Below, piece after piece: positions 9,273-16,048 of a stretch of DNA of 64,000 nt. Source of the DNA: Novosphingobium barchaimii LL02 (GTDB taxonomy: Bacteria > Pseudomonadota > Alphaproteobacteria > Sphingomonadales > Sphingomonadaceae). The position numbers and the translations under genes are program-made. The stretch is taken from the NCBI RefSeq assembly GCF_001046635.1, contig NZ_KQ130452.1, positions 1,290,668 through 1,354,667 of the forward strand, in the 5' to 3' direction. The notes beneath the pieces were generated by a model. That model had not been told where the DNA came from. It worked only from the letters and a program-made list of their open reading frames with translations, and made no database searches. Within the stretch, counting starts at the first letter, position 1; every line of letters starts with the position of its first letter.

Positions 9273-11263
9273 CGACCCTGCCTTTCGCGGCGGTAGGCGA
9301 TCTTGCTGCGCGCAATGGTTCGGCGCAGGTCGGCAAGGACATGACCCGCCAGCGCCAGCGCGCCGCCCAGCGCGATAAGCAGTCCGCCCAGCCAGATCAG
9401 CGGCACGAACGGCTTCCACCACAGCCGCAGTTGCCAGCGGCCCTGATCGCTTCCGGCAGCGCTTTTGGCTTCGTCCTTGTCATCGACCGCTGGTGCCTCG
9501 CCGCCGAGCACGGCATAGAGCTGGCCGTTCCAGCGCGTCAGCAGCGCCGATTCGCTGGTCTGCTGCGGCGGCGCCCAGAAACTGCGCGACTGCGGCAGCA
9601 TCCGGGTAACCTTGCCGTCCGCGCCGTAACGCACCAGCAGGCGCGCTTCGAGAGCGGTCCAGTTCGGCCCGGCGACAGGCTCGACCGTGTCGAGCTTCAC
9701 GCCCCAAGGTCCAACCTGCGTAACTTCGCCGATCTTCACGGCGACAAGCTTTTCAACCGAAAACGCGCTTTCGCTGCTCATCCCGAACAGCGCGACAGCG
9801 ATACCGAAATGGGCGGTCACCATGCCCCAGATCGGCAGCGGCGTGCGGCGCAGGTTCCGGCCCTTGAGCGGCAGCAGGCTGGCCCACGCAAGGCCGAGCG
9901 CCAGCGCAAGGCCAAGGAAGGGCAGCAACGCCACCCCGCCGATGACCAGCAGCCCGATCGCCGCCGCAGCCACCAGCATGGCGGGGATCACCAGATTTTT
10001 GCCCACGCGCGCGAACCTGTCGCGCCGCCAGCGCAGCAGTGGGCCAACCGCCAGCACAACCAGCATCGGGACAGCAAACAATGCGCCCATCGGATTGAAA
10101 TACGGGGGGCCCACCGAAACCTTGGCGCCGAACGTTTCGGCTACCAGCGGGTACAGCGTGCCGAACAGCACGATCCCCAGGATCGCCGAAAGCATGACGT
10201 TGTTGAAGACCAGCGCGCCTTCGCGGCTGACCAGGGCAAAGCGCTCCCCCTCGGTCACGCTTGATGCGCGCAGGCCGAACAGGATCAGCGCACCGCCGAT
10301 GTAAATCGCCAGCAGCGCGAGGATGAAGGTGCCGCGCTGCGGGTCCACCGCAAAGGCGTGAACGCTCGTCAGAATGCCCGAACGGACGAGGAAAGTGCCG
10401 ATCATCGACATAGAGAAGGCGACGACGCCCAGCATCACCGTCCAGGCTCGCAAGGCATTGCGCGATGCCAGCACGCTGCAAGAATGGAGCAGCGCGGTCG
10501 CCGCCAGCCACGGCATGAGCGAGGCGTTCTCGACCGGGTCCCAGAACCACCAGCCGCCCCAGCCCAGTTCGTAGTAGGCCCAGTAGGAGCCTGCCGCGAT
10601 GCCGACGGTCAGGAATATCCACGCCCCCAGCACCCAGGGCCGCATGGCGCGCGCAAACGCCGGACCGACTTCGCTTGTGATCAGCGCGCCGATCGCAAAG
10701 CTGAAGGCGATCGAAAGCCCGACATAGCCGAGGTAGAGCGTGGGCGGATGGAACGCGAGGCCAAGGTCCTGCAGCAGCGGGTTGAGACCGTTCCCCTCGG
10801 CCGGGACCGGCGAAAGACGCTCAAACGGATTCGAGGCGAATAGCAGAAAGGCATAGAAGCCTAGGCTGACAAAAGACTGCCCCGCCAACGTCGCCAGCAT
10901 GGTGCGTTCGGGCAGGCGGCGCTCGACCAGAGCCACGAACCCGCCCGCCACGCCCATGACCGTCACCCACAGGAGCATCGAGCCCTCGTGGTTACCCCAG
11001 GTACCCGCGATCTTGTAGACCAGCGGCTTCATCGAATGGGAATTGAGCGCGACCAGCTTCACCGAAAGGTCGCTTACCGAGAAAACGTAGATCAGACAGG
11101 CGAAAGCCAGCAGCGCCAGCAGGCCCTGGACCATGGCGACGGGCCGCACCGCCCCGCCTAGCGCCGCACCGCGTGCCGTCAGCGCAAGGCTGCCCGCGAC
11201 CAGTTGCAAGCCGGCCAACGCAGCCGCGAGCCACAGAGCGGCAAGGCCGATTTCGGCCATCAT
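9269..11263 (-). CDS. ccmF: Cytochrome c-type biogenesis protein CcmF (haem lyase)
   Basis: This 664-residue polytopic membrane protein contains the WWD haem-handling signature WGGWWFWDPVENASLMPW and about 14 hydrophobic segments. CcmF is the core of the haem lyase that joins holo-CcmE haem to apocytochrome c with CcmH/CcmI. It overlaps ccmE upstream and ccmG downstream by four bases each. Length and motif agree with the family. Confidence 0.96.
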   Translation of the reverse strand: MMAEIGLAALWLAAALAGLQLVAGSLALTARGAALGGAVRPVAMVQGLLALLAFACLIYVFSVSDLSVKLVALNSHSMKPLVYKIAGTWGNHEGSMLLWVTVMGVAGGFVALVERRLPERTMLATLAGQSFVSLGFYAFLLFASNPFERLSPVPAEGNGLNPLLQDLGLAFHPPTLYLGYVGLSIAFSFAIGALITSEVGPAFARAMRPWVLGAWIFLTVGIAAGSYWAYYELGWGGWWFWDPVENASLMPWLAATALLHSCSVLASRNALRAWTVMLGVVAFSMSMIGTFLVRSGILTSVHAFAVDPQRGTFILALLAIYIGGALILFGLRASSVTEGERFALVSREGALVFNNVMLSAILGIVLFGTLYPLVAETFGAKVSVGPPYFNPMGALFAVPMLVVLAVGPLLRWRRDRFARVGKNLVIPAMLVAAAAIGLLVIGGVALLPFLGLALALGLAWASLLPLKGRNLRRTPLPIWGMVTAHFGIAVALFGMSSESAFSVEKLVAVKIGEVTQVGPWGVKLDTVEPVAGPNWTALEARLLVRYGADGKVTRMLPQSRSFWAPPQQTSESALLTRWNGQLYAVLGGEAPAVDDKDEAKSAAGSDQGRWQLRLWWKPFVPLIWLGGLLIALGGALALAGHVLADLRRTIARSKIAYRRERQGR

Positions 11264-11718
11264 TGCGTTTCGGCCACCACTTGTTTCGCCTGTTCCTTGG
11301 TCATGTCCTGCATCTCGCGTGGGACATAGTTCTCATCGTGCTTGGCCAGCAGGTTGTCGGCGACGAAGGTGCCGTTGGCCCCCAGCCGTCCCTCGGCGAC
11401 CACGCCGGAGCCCTCGACGAAGAGCGAGGGGACGATGCCTCTGAACGTCACCGGCACGCGCGCCTTGCCGTCCTGGACGACGAAATCGACAGTCACGCCG
11501 TCCGCCGCGGTCTTGAGAGAGCCCTTCTCGACCATGCCGCCCAAACGCACGGCCCGGTCCGGCTCGGGCGGCCTGGCGACGATATCGCTGGGCACGTAGA
11601 AATAGCTCGCCTGATTACGCAGCGCCCAAGCCGCCAGAAGCGCAGCGCCGATCAGCACGACCAGCGCGACCGCAAGCAGCACAAGACGCTGGTGTTTGGC
11701 CTTGATCGAACCGGCCAT
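11260..11718 (-). CDS. ccmE: Haem chaperone CcmE
   Basis: The 152-residue protein has an N-terminal membrane anchor (residues 12-33) and an OB-fold periplasmic domain. It ends with the haem-binding motif HxxxY (H127, Y131 in AKHDENYVP); the His binds haem covalently on the way to apocytochrome c. The start at 11718 lies two bases after the ccmD stop. A longer in-frame extension to 11961 is only a shadow across ccmD and ccmC. Confidence 0.95.
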   Translation of the reverse strand: MAGSIKAKHQRLVLLAVALVVLIGAALLAAWALRNQASYFYVPSDIVARPPEPDRAVRLGGMVEKGSLKTAADGVTVDFVVQDGKARVPVTFRGIVPSLFVEGSGVVAEGRLGANGTFVADNLLAKHDENYVPREMQDMTKEQAKQVVAETQ

Positions 11719-11720
11719 GG

Positions 11721-11849
11721 TCAGCGCTTTCTCGATTCGTCGCGGCGCTTTTCCGCAGCGCGCATCGTCAGCAGCGACCAGCCGACCATCCCCAGCGTCG
11801 CGCCCACGCCGATGGCATAGGAGGCAACCACGAAGGTCCAGGGGTCCAT
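11721..11849 (-). CDS. ccmD: Haem exporter protein CcmD (42 aa)
   Basis: This 42-residue frame starts MDPWTFVVASYAIG, has one membrane helix (about 5-28) and ends in a charged tail (AAEKRRDESRKR). That is the standard build of CcmD, which releases holo-CcmE from the CcmABC exporter. It lies exactly in the expected slot between ccmC (14-base gap) and ccmE (2-base gap). Identity rests on position, topology and the short aromatic N-terminus, since the family is poorly conserved. Confidence 0.85.
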   Translation of the reverse strand: MDPWTFVVASYAIGVGATLGMVGWSLLTMRAAEKRRDESRKR

Positions 11850-11863
11850 CGCTTCGCGCACGG

Positions 11864-12595
11864 TCAGAATTCCACTTCGCTAAAGGCCTTGCGGCGCAGG
11901 CGCGCCTCGGCCTGCTGATTTGCCAGAATCGCCCGCATCCGCGCCAGCACGACGCCAGCAAAAATCAGCGTAAACCCCAGCGTCGCTGTCAGCAGCGGCC
12001 ACAGAAAATCGCCCGACATGGCCGACTTGCCCATGGTGATGCTCGGCGCCTGGTGCTGGCTGTTCCACCAGATCACCGAATAATGAATGATTGGCACGTT
12101 CACCGCGCCCACAAGGCCGAAGATCGCAGGCGCGTGGTTCTCACTGCCGTCGGACGATTCGCTCGCCTGAGACAGTGCCATCCAGCCGAAATAGAGGAAC
12201 AGCAGCACCAGCATCGAGGTCAGCCGCCCGTCCCAAACCCACCATGTTCCCCATGCGGGACGCCCCCAGAGCGAGCCGGTAAGCAGACACACGGCGGTGA
12301 ACACGGCGCCTGGCACGGCGCAGGCCCGTGCCGCGATGGCGGCAAGCGGATGACGCCAAACCAGTTCGGTAAAGCTGGCCCCGGCTATACCCATCCAGCC
12401 TGCCATGCCCAGCCATGCGGAAGGCACATGCAGGTACAGGATGCGCACCGTCTCGCCCTGCAGCCGCTCGGCCGGGGCGAAAAACACGCCCCACGCCAGC
12501 GCCAGCGCCGCAACGACAAGACCCAGCCCCAAGCACAGCGGCATGAGCCAACGCGCTATGCGCAGAAAACGAGCGGGATTGGCAAAGCCGTGCAT
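11864..12595 (-). CDS. ccmC: Haem exporter/haem handling protein CcmC
   Basis: A 243-residue protein with six hydrophobic segments and the WWD signature WGRPAWGTWWVWDGRLTS. CcmC loads haem onto CcmE in the periplasm. It is the first gene of the ccm operon seen here; ccmA and ccmB are not in the window and must lie elsewhere. The promoter should be in the 120 bases between it and tRNA-His, where I see no clear consensus. Confidence 0.95.
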   Translation of the reverse strand: MHGFANPARFLRIARWLMPLCLGLGLVVAALALAWGVFFAPAERLQGETVRILYLHVPSAWLGMAGWMGIAGASFTELVWRHPLAAIAARACAVPGAVFTAVCLLTGSLWGRPAWGTWWVWDGRLTSMLVLLFLYFGWMALSQASESSDGSENHAPAIFGLVGAVNVPIIHYSVIWWNSQHQAPSITMGKSAMSGDFLWPLLTATLGFTLIFAGVVLARMRAILANQQAEARLRRKAFSEVEF

Positions 12596-12711
12596 GACAG
12601 TCGCGCTTCTATCGTGAGTGAGCCGGGGAGCAAGGGACTCACGTTAAAGCCCGCAGCTTTTCCCACGCCAATAGAGCGTTAATACCATTAAGGCATCATG
12701 TAGTGGAAAAA

Positions 12712-12789
12712 TGGGGCGACCGATGGGGTTCGAACCCACGACCTCCGGTACCACAAACCGGCGCTCTAACCAACTGAGCTACGATCGCC
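12712..12789 (-). tRNA. tRNA-His (GTG), with encoded CCA
   Basis: The reverse strand folds into a complete cloverleaf. The acceptor GCGATCG pairs with CGGTCGC with one wobble. It has the extra 5' G at position -1 opposite C73 that is typical of tRNA-His, anticodon loop TTGTGGT with anticodon GTG, T-loop TTCGAAC, and a genome-encoded CCA. Confidence 0.97.
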
Positions 12790-12869
12790 ACAGGCACTGT
12801 CCGGGCCATCGCCGAACATCACCACCCGCGTCCGAATTGCAGTCTCGCTGCATCCGGTGCGGGAGCGCG

Positions 12870-12898
12870 CCTTTGCACAAGGATCGCACTCTTGCAAA
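12870..12898. promoter_or_regulatory. 7-base inverted repeat in the tRNA-His / oxygenase divergent gap
   Basis: CTTTGCA and TGCAAAG are spaced by 15 bases in the 176-base region between the divergent tRNA-His and the oxygenase gene. It could be an operator or a small hairpin. Only the symmetry supports it. Confidence 0.25.
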
Positions 12899-12965
12899 GT
12901 AAAAATTCGGATCGGGGCCCCGACCAGCGATTTTCCTGTGCCCAAGTGGCGGCTAATGCCGAGCT

Positions 12966-13598
12966 ATGGACGTCCTTTGCGAATCATCGGCAGCGCAACT
13001 GCTCAACCACCCCGGCGTGCAGCGCTTCCCCTCTTCGCGGCTCGACCTGTTCATCCTGCGCGATTTCCTGACGCGCGAGCAGTGCGTGCGACTGATCGAG
13101 CTGATCGAGGCCAGCCACCGCCCCTCGACGATCGCCGACTATAATGGCGACGATGCGTTTCGCACCAGTTCCACCTGCGATCTCTCATCGCAAATACCGG
13201 AAGTGGCGCAGCTCGCTGCCGCGCTCTCGCGCCTGTCGGGGATAGATCCGATCCATGCCGAACCGCTGCAGGGCCAGCGTTACGAGGTAGGGCAGGAATT
13301 CAAGGCGCATACCGACTATTTCGAACCGGGCAGCAGCGACTACGAGAAATATTGTGCGGTGCCCGGTCAACGGACTTGGACCTTCATGATCTACCTGAAC
13401 GACGTGGAGGCCGGCGGGGCGACACGGTTCCGGGTCATAGACAAGATGATCCAGCCGGAAACGGGCAAGTTGATCGGCTGGAACAACCGCAGGGCCGACG
13501 GCAGCCCCAATGCGGCAACGCTCCATCATGCGATGAAGGTGCGCAAAGGCTTCAAGTACGTAATTACCCAGTGGTATCGGGAACGGCGCTGGGGGTGA
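12966..13598 (+). CDS. 2OG-Fe(II) oxygenase, prolyl 4-hydroxylase-like
   Basis: This 210-residue protein has the double-stranded beta-helix iron site: HxD in KAHTDYFE, the distal His in ATLHHAMKV, and the 2-oxoglutarate-binding Lys in KGFKYVITQWYR. The overall pattern matches bacterial prolyl 4-hydroxylase alpha-subunit-like (P4Hc) oxygenases. It probably hydroxylates a prolyl or other residue in the cytoplasm; the target is unknown. It is divergent from tRNA-His and convergent with sodC. Confidence 0.85.
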   Translation: MDVLCESSAAQLLNHPGVQRFPSSRLDLFILRDFLTREQCVRLIELIEASHRPSTIADYNGDDAFRTSSTCDLSSQIPEVAQLAAALSRLSGIDPIHAEPLQGQRYEVGQEFKAHTDYFEPGSSDYEKYCAVPGQRTWTFMIYLNDVEAGGATRFRVIDKMIQPETGKLIGWNNRRADGSPNAATLHHAMKVRKGFKYVITQWYRERRWG

Positions 13599-13633
13599 AG
13601 CGGCGGCAAGCCCCCCAGCGCCGATCCGACGGA

Positions 13634-14242
13634 TTACTGCGCCTTGCTGATTACGCCGCAAGCGATTCGCCCGCCCGCGTTGCCGGCGGGCTGGCTGGTG
13701 TAGTCGTCGACCCCGGCGTGGATCACCAGCGCAGTGCCGTCCGCATCGAACAACGACTTGGGGCCCGGGGACAGCGTGACGCCGGTATTGAGGATCTGCG
13801 TCTTGAGCATGCCATCAGGGCCGACGTGCTGGTTGGGCATGTCACCGCCATGAGGCCCCTTCATGACCATGTAACCATGCTGATGATCACCGCCCGCGAA
13901 GTGTCCCCCCGAGGTGTTGAACTTCTCGGCCGTGTCGCACAGGCCCTTCTGATGGAAGTGGAAGCCATGGTTGCCTTCGGGCAGGCCCTTGAGGTCAGTG
14001 CTGACGAGAACACCGGCAGGCGTCTCCTGGAGCATGACCATGCCAAGCGATTTGCCATCGAGGCCAATCACGTCGGCATGGACCATTTTGTCGGCAGGCG
14101 CTGGCGCTGCAGCAGCGGCCGGCGCAGCGGCGGAAGCGACAGCGGCGTGAGCATGCTCGGCCGCTGCGTTACACGTACCGGCCATGGACAGCATGACGAG
14201 GCTGGCGGCGGATGCGGCAAGAAAGCGCGAGGTTCGGGTCAT
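13634..14242 (-). CDS. sodC: Superoxide dismutase family protein (Cu-Zn type)
   Basis: A 202-residue secreted protein. The signal peptide is followed by an Ala/Pro/His-rich linker (about 25-50) and the SodC fold, with metal-ligand segments GFHFHQKGLCD, GGHFAGGDHQHG and VIHAGVDDY and the disulfide partner Cys in GGRIACGVI. It should dismutate periplasmic superoxide using Cu and Zn. GGAG sits seven bases before the ATG. The histidine-containing linker is an extra that may assist copper capture. Confidence 0.92.
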   Translation of the reverse strand: MTRTSRFLAASAASLVMLSMAGTCNAAAEHAHAAVASAAAPAAAAAPAPADKMVHADVIGLDGKSLGMVMLQETPAGVLVSTDLKGLPEGNHGFHFHQKGLCDTAEKFNTSGGHFAGGDHQHGYMVMKGPHGGDMPNQHVGPDGMLKTQILNTGVTLSPGPKSLFDADGTALVIHAGVDDYTSQPAGNAGGRIACGVISKAQ

Positions 14243-14437
14243 CGGTATCTCCGGTTCCGGGCCGGTGTCGGCCCATTTGGCTCAAGAGCGCTGCGGCGGA
14301 CGTGGATCATCGCGGCGATCTTCAAAAAGGGACACGAACAGAGCCCTTCCCCATTTTGTGTACAGCAAGCGTAAAGTGCCGCACGCGAAAGGCAATCGCG
14401 CCGCCGCAGGGAAAGTTCCTGAGCGCCGGTAGGAAAC

Positions 14438-14465
14438 AAAAAAGGCGGCCCCGGGGGACCGCCTT
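14438..14465 (-). terminator. Rho-independent terminator of rpmE
   Basis: On the minus strand a GC-rich stem (GGCGG...CCGCC with an internal CCC/GGG part) is followed by six T residues. It lies about 45 bases after the rpmE stop codon. Confidence 0.85.
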
Positions 14466-14509
14466 CTTCGTGTCTGATGGTTTGCGCGCGACCCGAAGGC
14501 CGCCGCGCC

Positions 14510-14737
14510 TCACTTCTTGTTGAGCGAGAGACCGCCGAAACGCTTGTTGAACTGGGCAACGCGGCCGCCATCCTGCAGCTGCGCCTTGCCGCCGGTCCAT
14601 GCCGGGTGCGAGGACGGATCGATGTCGAGAACCAGCGTGTCGCCTTCCTTGCCCCAGGTGGAGCGGGTCTGGAAGGTGGTACCATCGGTCATCTGGACCG
14701 TGATCATGTGGTAGTCGGGATGCGTATCGGCCTTCAT
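14510..14737 (-). CDS. rpmE: 50S ribosomal protein L31
   Basis: A 75-residue protein starting [19 protein letters not shown] and ending FGGLSLNKK, typical of L31. The zinc-ribbon cysteines of the C+ paralogue are absent, so this is the zinc-independent form. It has its own terminator and follows fabZ after about 135 bases, so it may have its own promoter. Confidence 0.96.
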   Translation of the reverse strand: MKADTHPDYHMITVQMTDGTTFQTRSTWGKEGDTLVLDIDPSSHPAWTGGKAQLQDGGRVAQFNKRFGGLSLNKK

Positions 14738-14872
14738 GGTACAAATCTTTCGCATATGGCCGGTTCCGACCGGCCTGCCTCGGAAAGCGGGCCCCTTACA
14801 GGCAAGGGTGCCCAAAGGCAAGGGCGGAGTCCTGATCCGGGCGGCGCCCGCGACCGAAACCGCCCCTGCCCA

Positions 14873-15328
14873 TCAAGCGTCGGCGATCATCGCCGTAAAG
14901 TTGACGTCGCAGGTCACCTTGTCGTCGATCGAGGCCTTGCCCCAGAACTTGCAGACCCGCGAGCGCTTCTGGACGAAGCCCGCCCGCAGGGTAAGCAGAT
15001 GACCCGGAGTGACAGGAGCGCGGAATTTCGCTTCCTCGATCGCCATGAAGTAGACCAGCTTGCCGGTTCCGGCGAGGCCCAGGCTCTCGATGGCGAGAAT
15101 GCCTGCTGCCTGCGCCAGCGCCTCGATCTGGAGAACGCCGGGCATGATCGGACGGCCGGGGAAGTGCCCCTGGAAGAAGTCCTCGTTGAAACTGACCGCC
15201 TTGACCGCATGGATCCCCTCCTCCTCGGAGATGGAAACCACACGGTCGACGAGCAGCATCGGGTAGCGGTGCGGAAGCGCCGCCAGGATCTTCGCGGTAT
15301 CGTAGACCGTCTCGGTAGTATCGCTCAT
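14873..15328 (-). CDS. fabZ: 3-hydroxyacyl-ACP dehydratase FabZ
   Basis: This 151-residue hot-dog-fold enzyme carries the catalytic His in [13 protein letters not shown] and the Glu-bearing helix after [20 protein letters not shown]. It dehydrates 3-hydroxyacyl-ACP in type II fatty-acid synthesis. It follows the skp-like gene directly with an 18-base gap, where E. coli carries lpxD, and is not followed by lpxA. Confidence 0.96.
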   Translation of the reverse strand: MSDTTETVYDTAKILAALPHRYPMLLVDRVVSISEEEGIHAVKAVSFNEDFFQGHFPGRPIMPGVLQIEALAQAAGILAIESLGLAGTGKLVYFMAIEEAKFRAPVTPGHLLTLRAGFVQKRSRVCKFWGKASIDDKVTCDVNFTAMIADA

Positions 15329-15346
15329 GCCCGGATTCCGCTCTTA

Positions 15347-16048
15347 TCAGCGGCCGGTGGGTGCGGTGGCGGGTGCGGACGGAGCCTGCTGACCAGCGGC
15401 CTGTGCGCGCTGTTCACGAACTTGGCGCGGTTCCCAACCAGCGGGCGGAACCAGCTGCGCGGAAGGCAGCGCGGTGTTCAGCTCGTTCAGGATGTCCTGG
15501 TTGAGATTGTAGGCACCGCCGTTGACCGCCAGGATCGCGTCGGGCGAGATCAGGATCGAGACGTTCTTCTTCGTCATCGCCGCCTTGACCGCGTCGTTTA
15601 GCTTGTCTTCGATCTGCTCGTTCACGTAGGCCTGCGAGAGACCGACCGGCTGCAGGATGCGCTGCAGTTCGGCCTTGCCGCCCTCCTGCATCTGCTGGAT
15701 CGCGCCGGCCTGCTGCTCAAGCGATGCCTGGGCGACCTTGCCGCCCTGGCGGTCGGCGTTGAACTTGTCGACCAGCGGCTTGATCTGGGCGTTGAGCGCG
15801 GTGTTGCGCGTCTGGGCCTGGTCGAACTGGGCCTTGTAGGTGGTCTGGCGCGCGGTTTCGGCGGCCTTGTAGGCGTTCGAGTTGGCGATCACGGCATCGA
15901 AGCTGGCGACGCCAAGACCCTGGACGATCGTGCCGCCGGTGCTTGATGCGGCTGCCGGAGCAGCCTTGGCGGCAAGTGCGGGCTGCGCAGCGACGGCGGT
16001 GAGAGCGAGGCCAGCGGCCAGGGCAACGGACTTGGTCATGGTGCTCAT
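15347..16048 (-). CDS. OmpH/Skp-family periplasmic chaperone
   Basis: This 233-residue protein has a signal peptide, an Ala-rich linker and a long helical coiled-coil region (about 50-170) as in the Skp tentacles, plus a Pro/Ala-rich C-terminal tail (QQAPSAPATAPTGR). Skp/OmpH holds unfolded outer-membrane proteins during transport to BamA. Its start codon overlaps the bamA stop by one base (TGATG), so the two are translationally coupled. Confidence 0.9.
   Translation of the reverse strand: MSTMTKSVALAAGLALTAVAAQPALAAKAAPAAASSTGGTIVQGLGVASFDAVIANSNAYKAAETARQTTYKAQFDQAQTRNTALNAQIKPLVDKFNADRQGGKVAQASLEQQAGAIQQMQEGGKAELQRILQPVGLSQAYVNEQIEDKLNDAVKAAMTKKNVSILISPDAILAVNGGAYNLNQDILNELNTALPSAQLVPPAGWEPRQVREQRAQAAGQQAPSAPATAPTGR

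Noticed and set aside
14411-14431. A GGAAC-N16-CGAT sequence on the minus strand upstream of sodC, resembling an EcfG general-stress promoter (GGAAC-N16/17-CGTT)
   Set aside because: The second half has a mismatch, the distance to sodC would give a leader of about 150 bases, and no supporting copies were found nearby.
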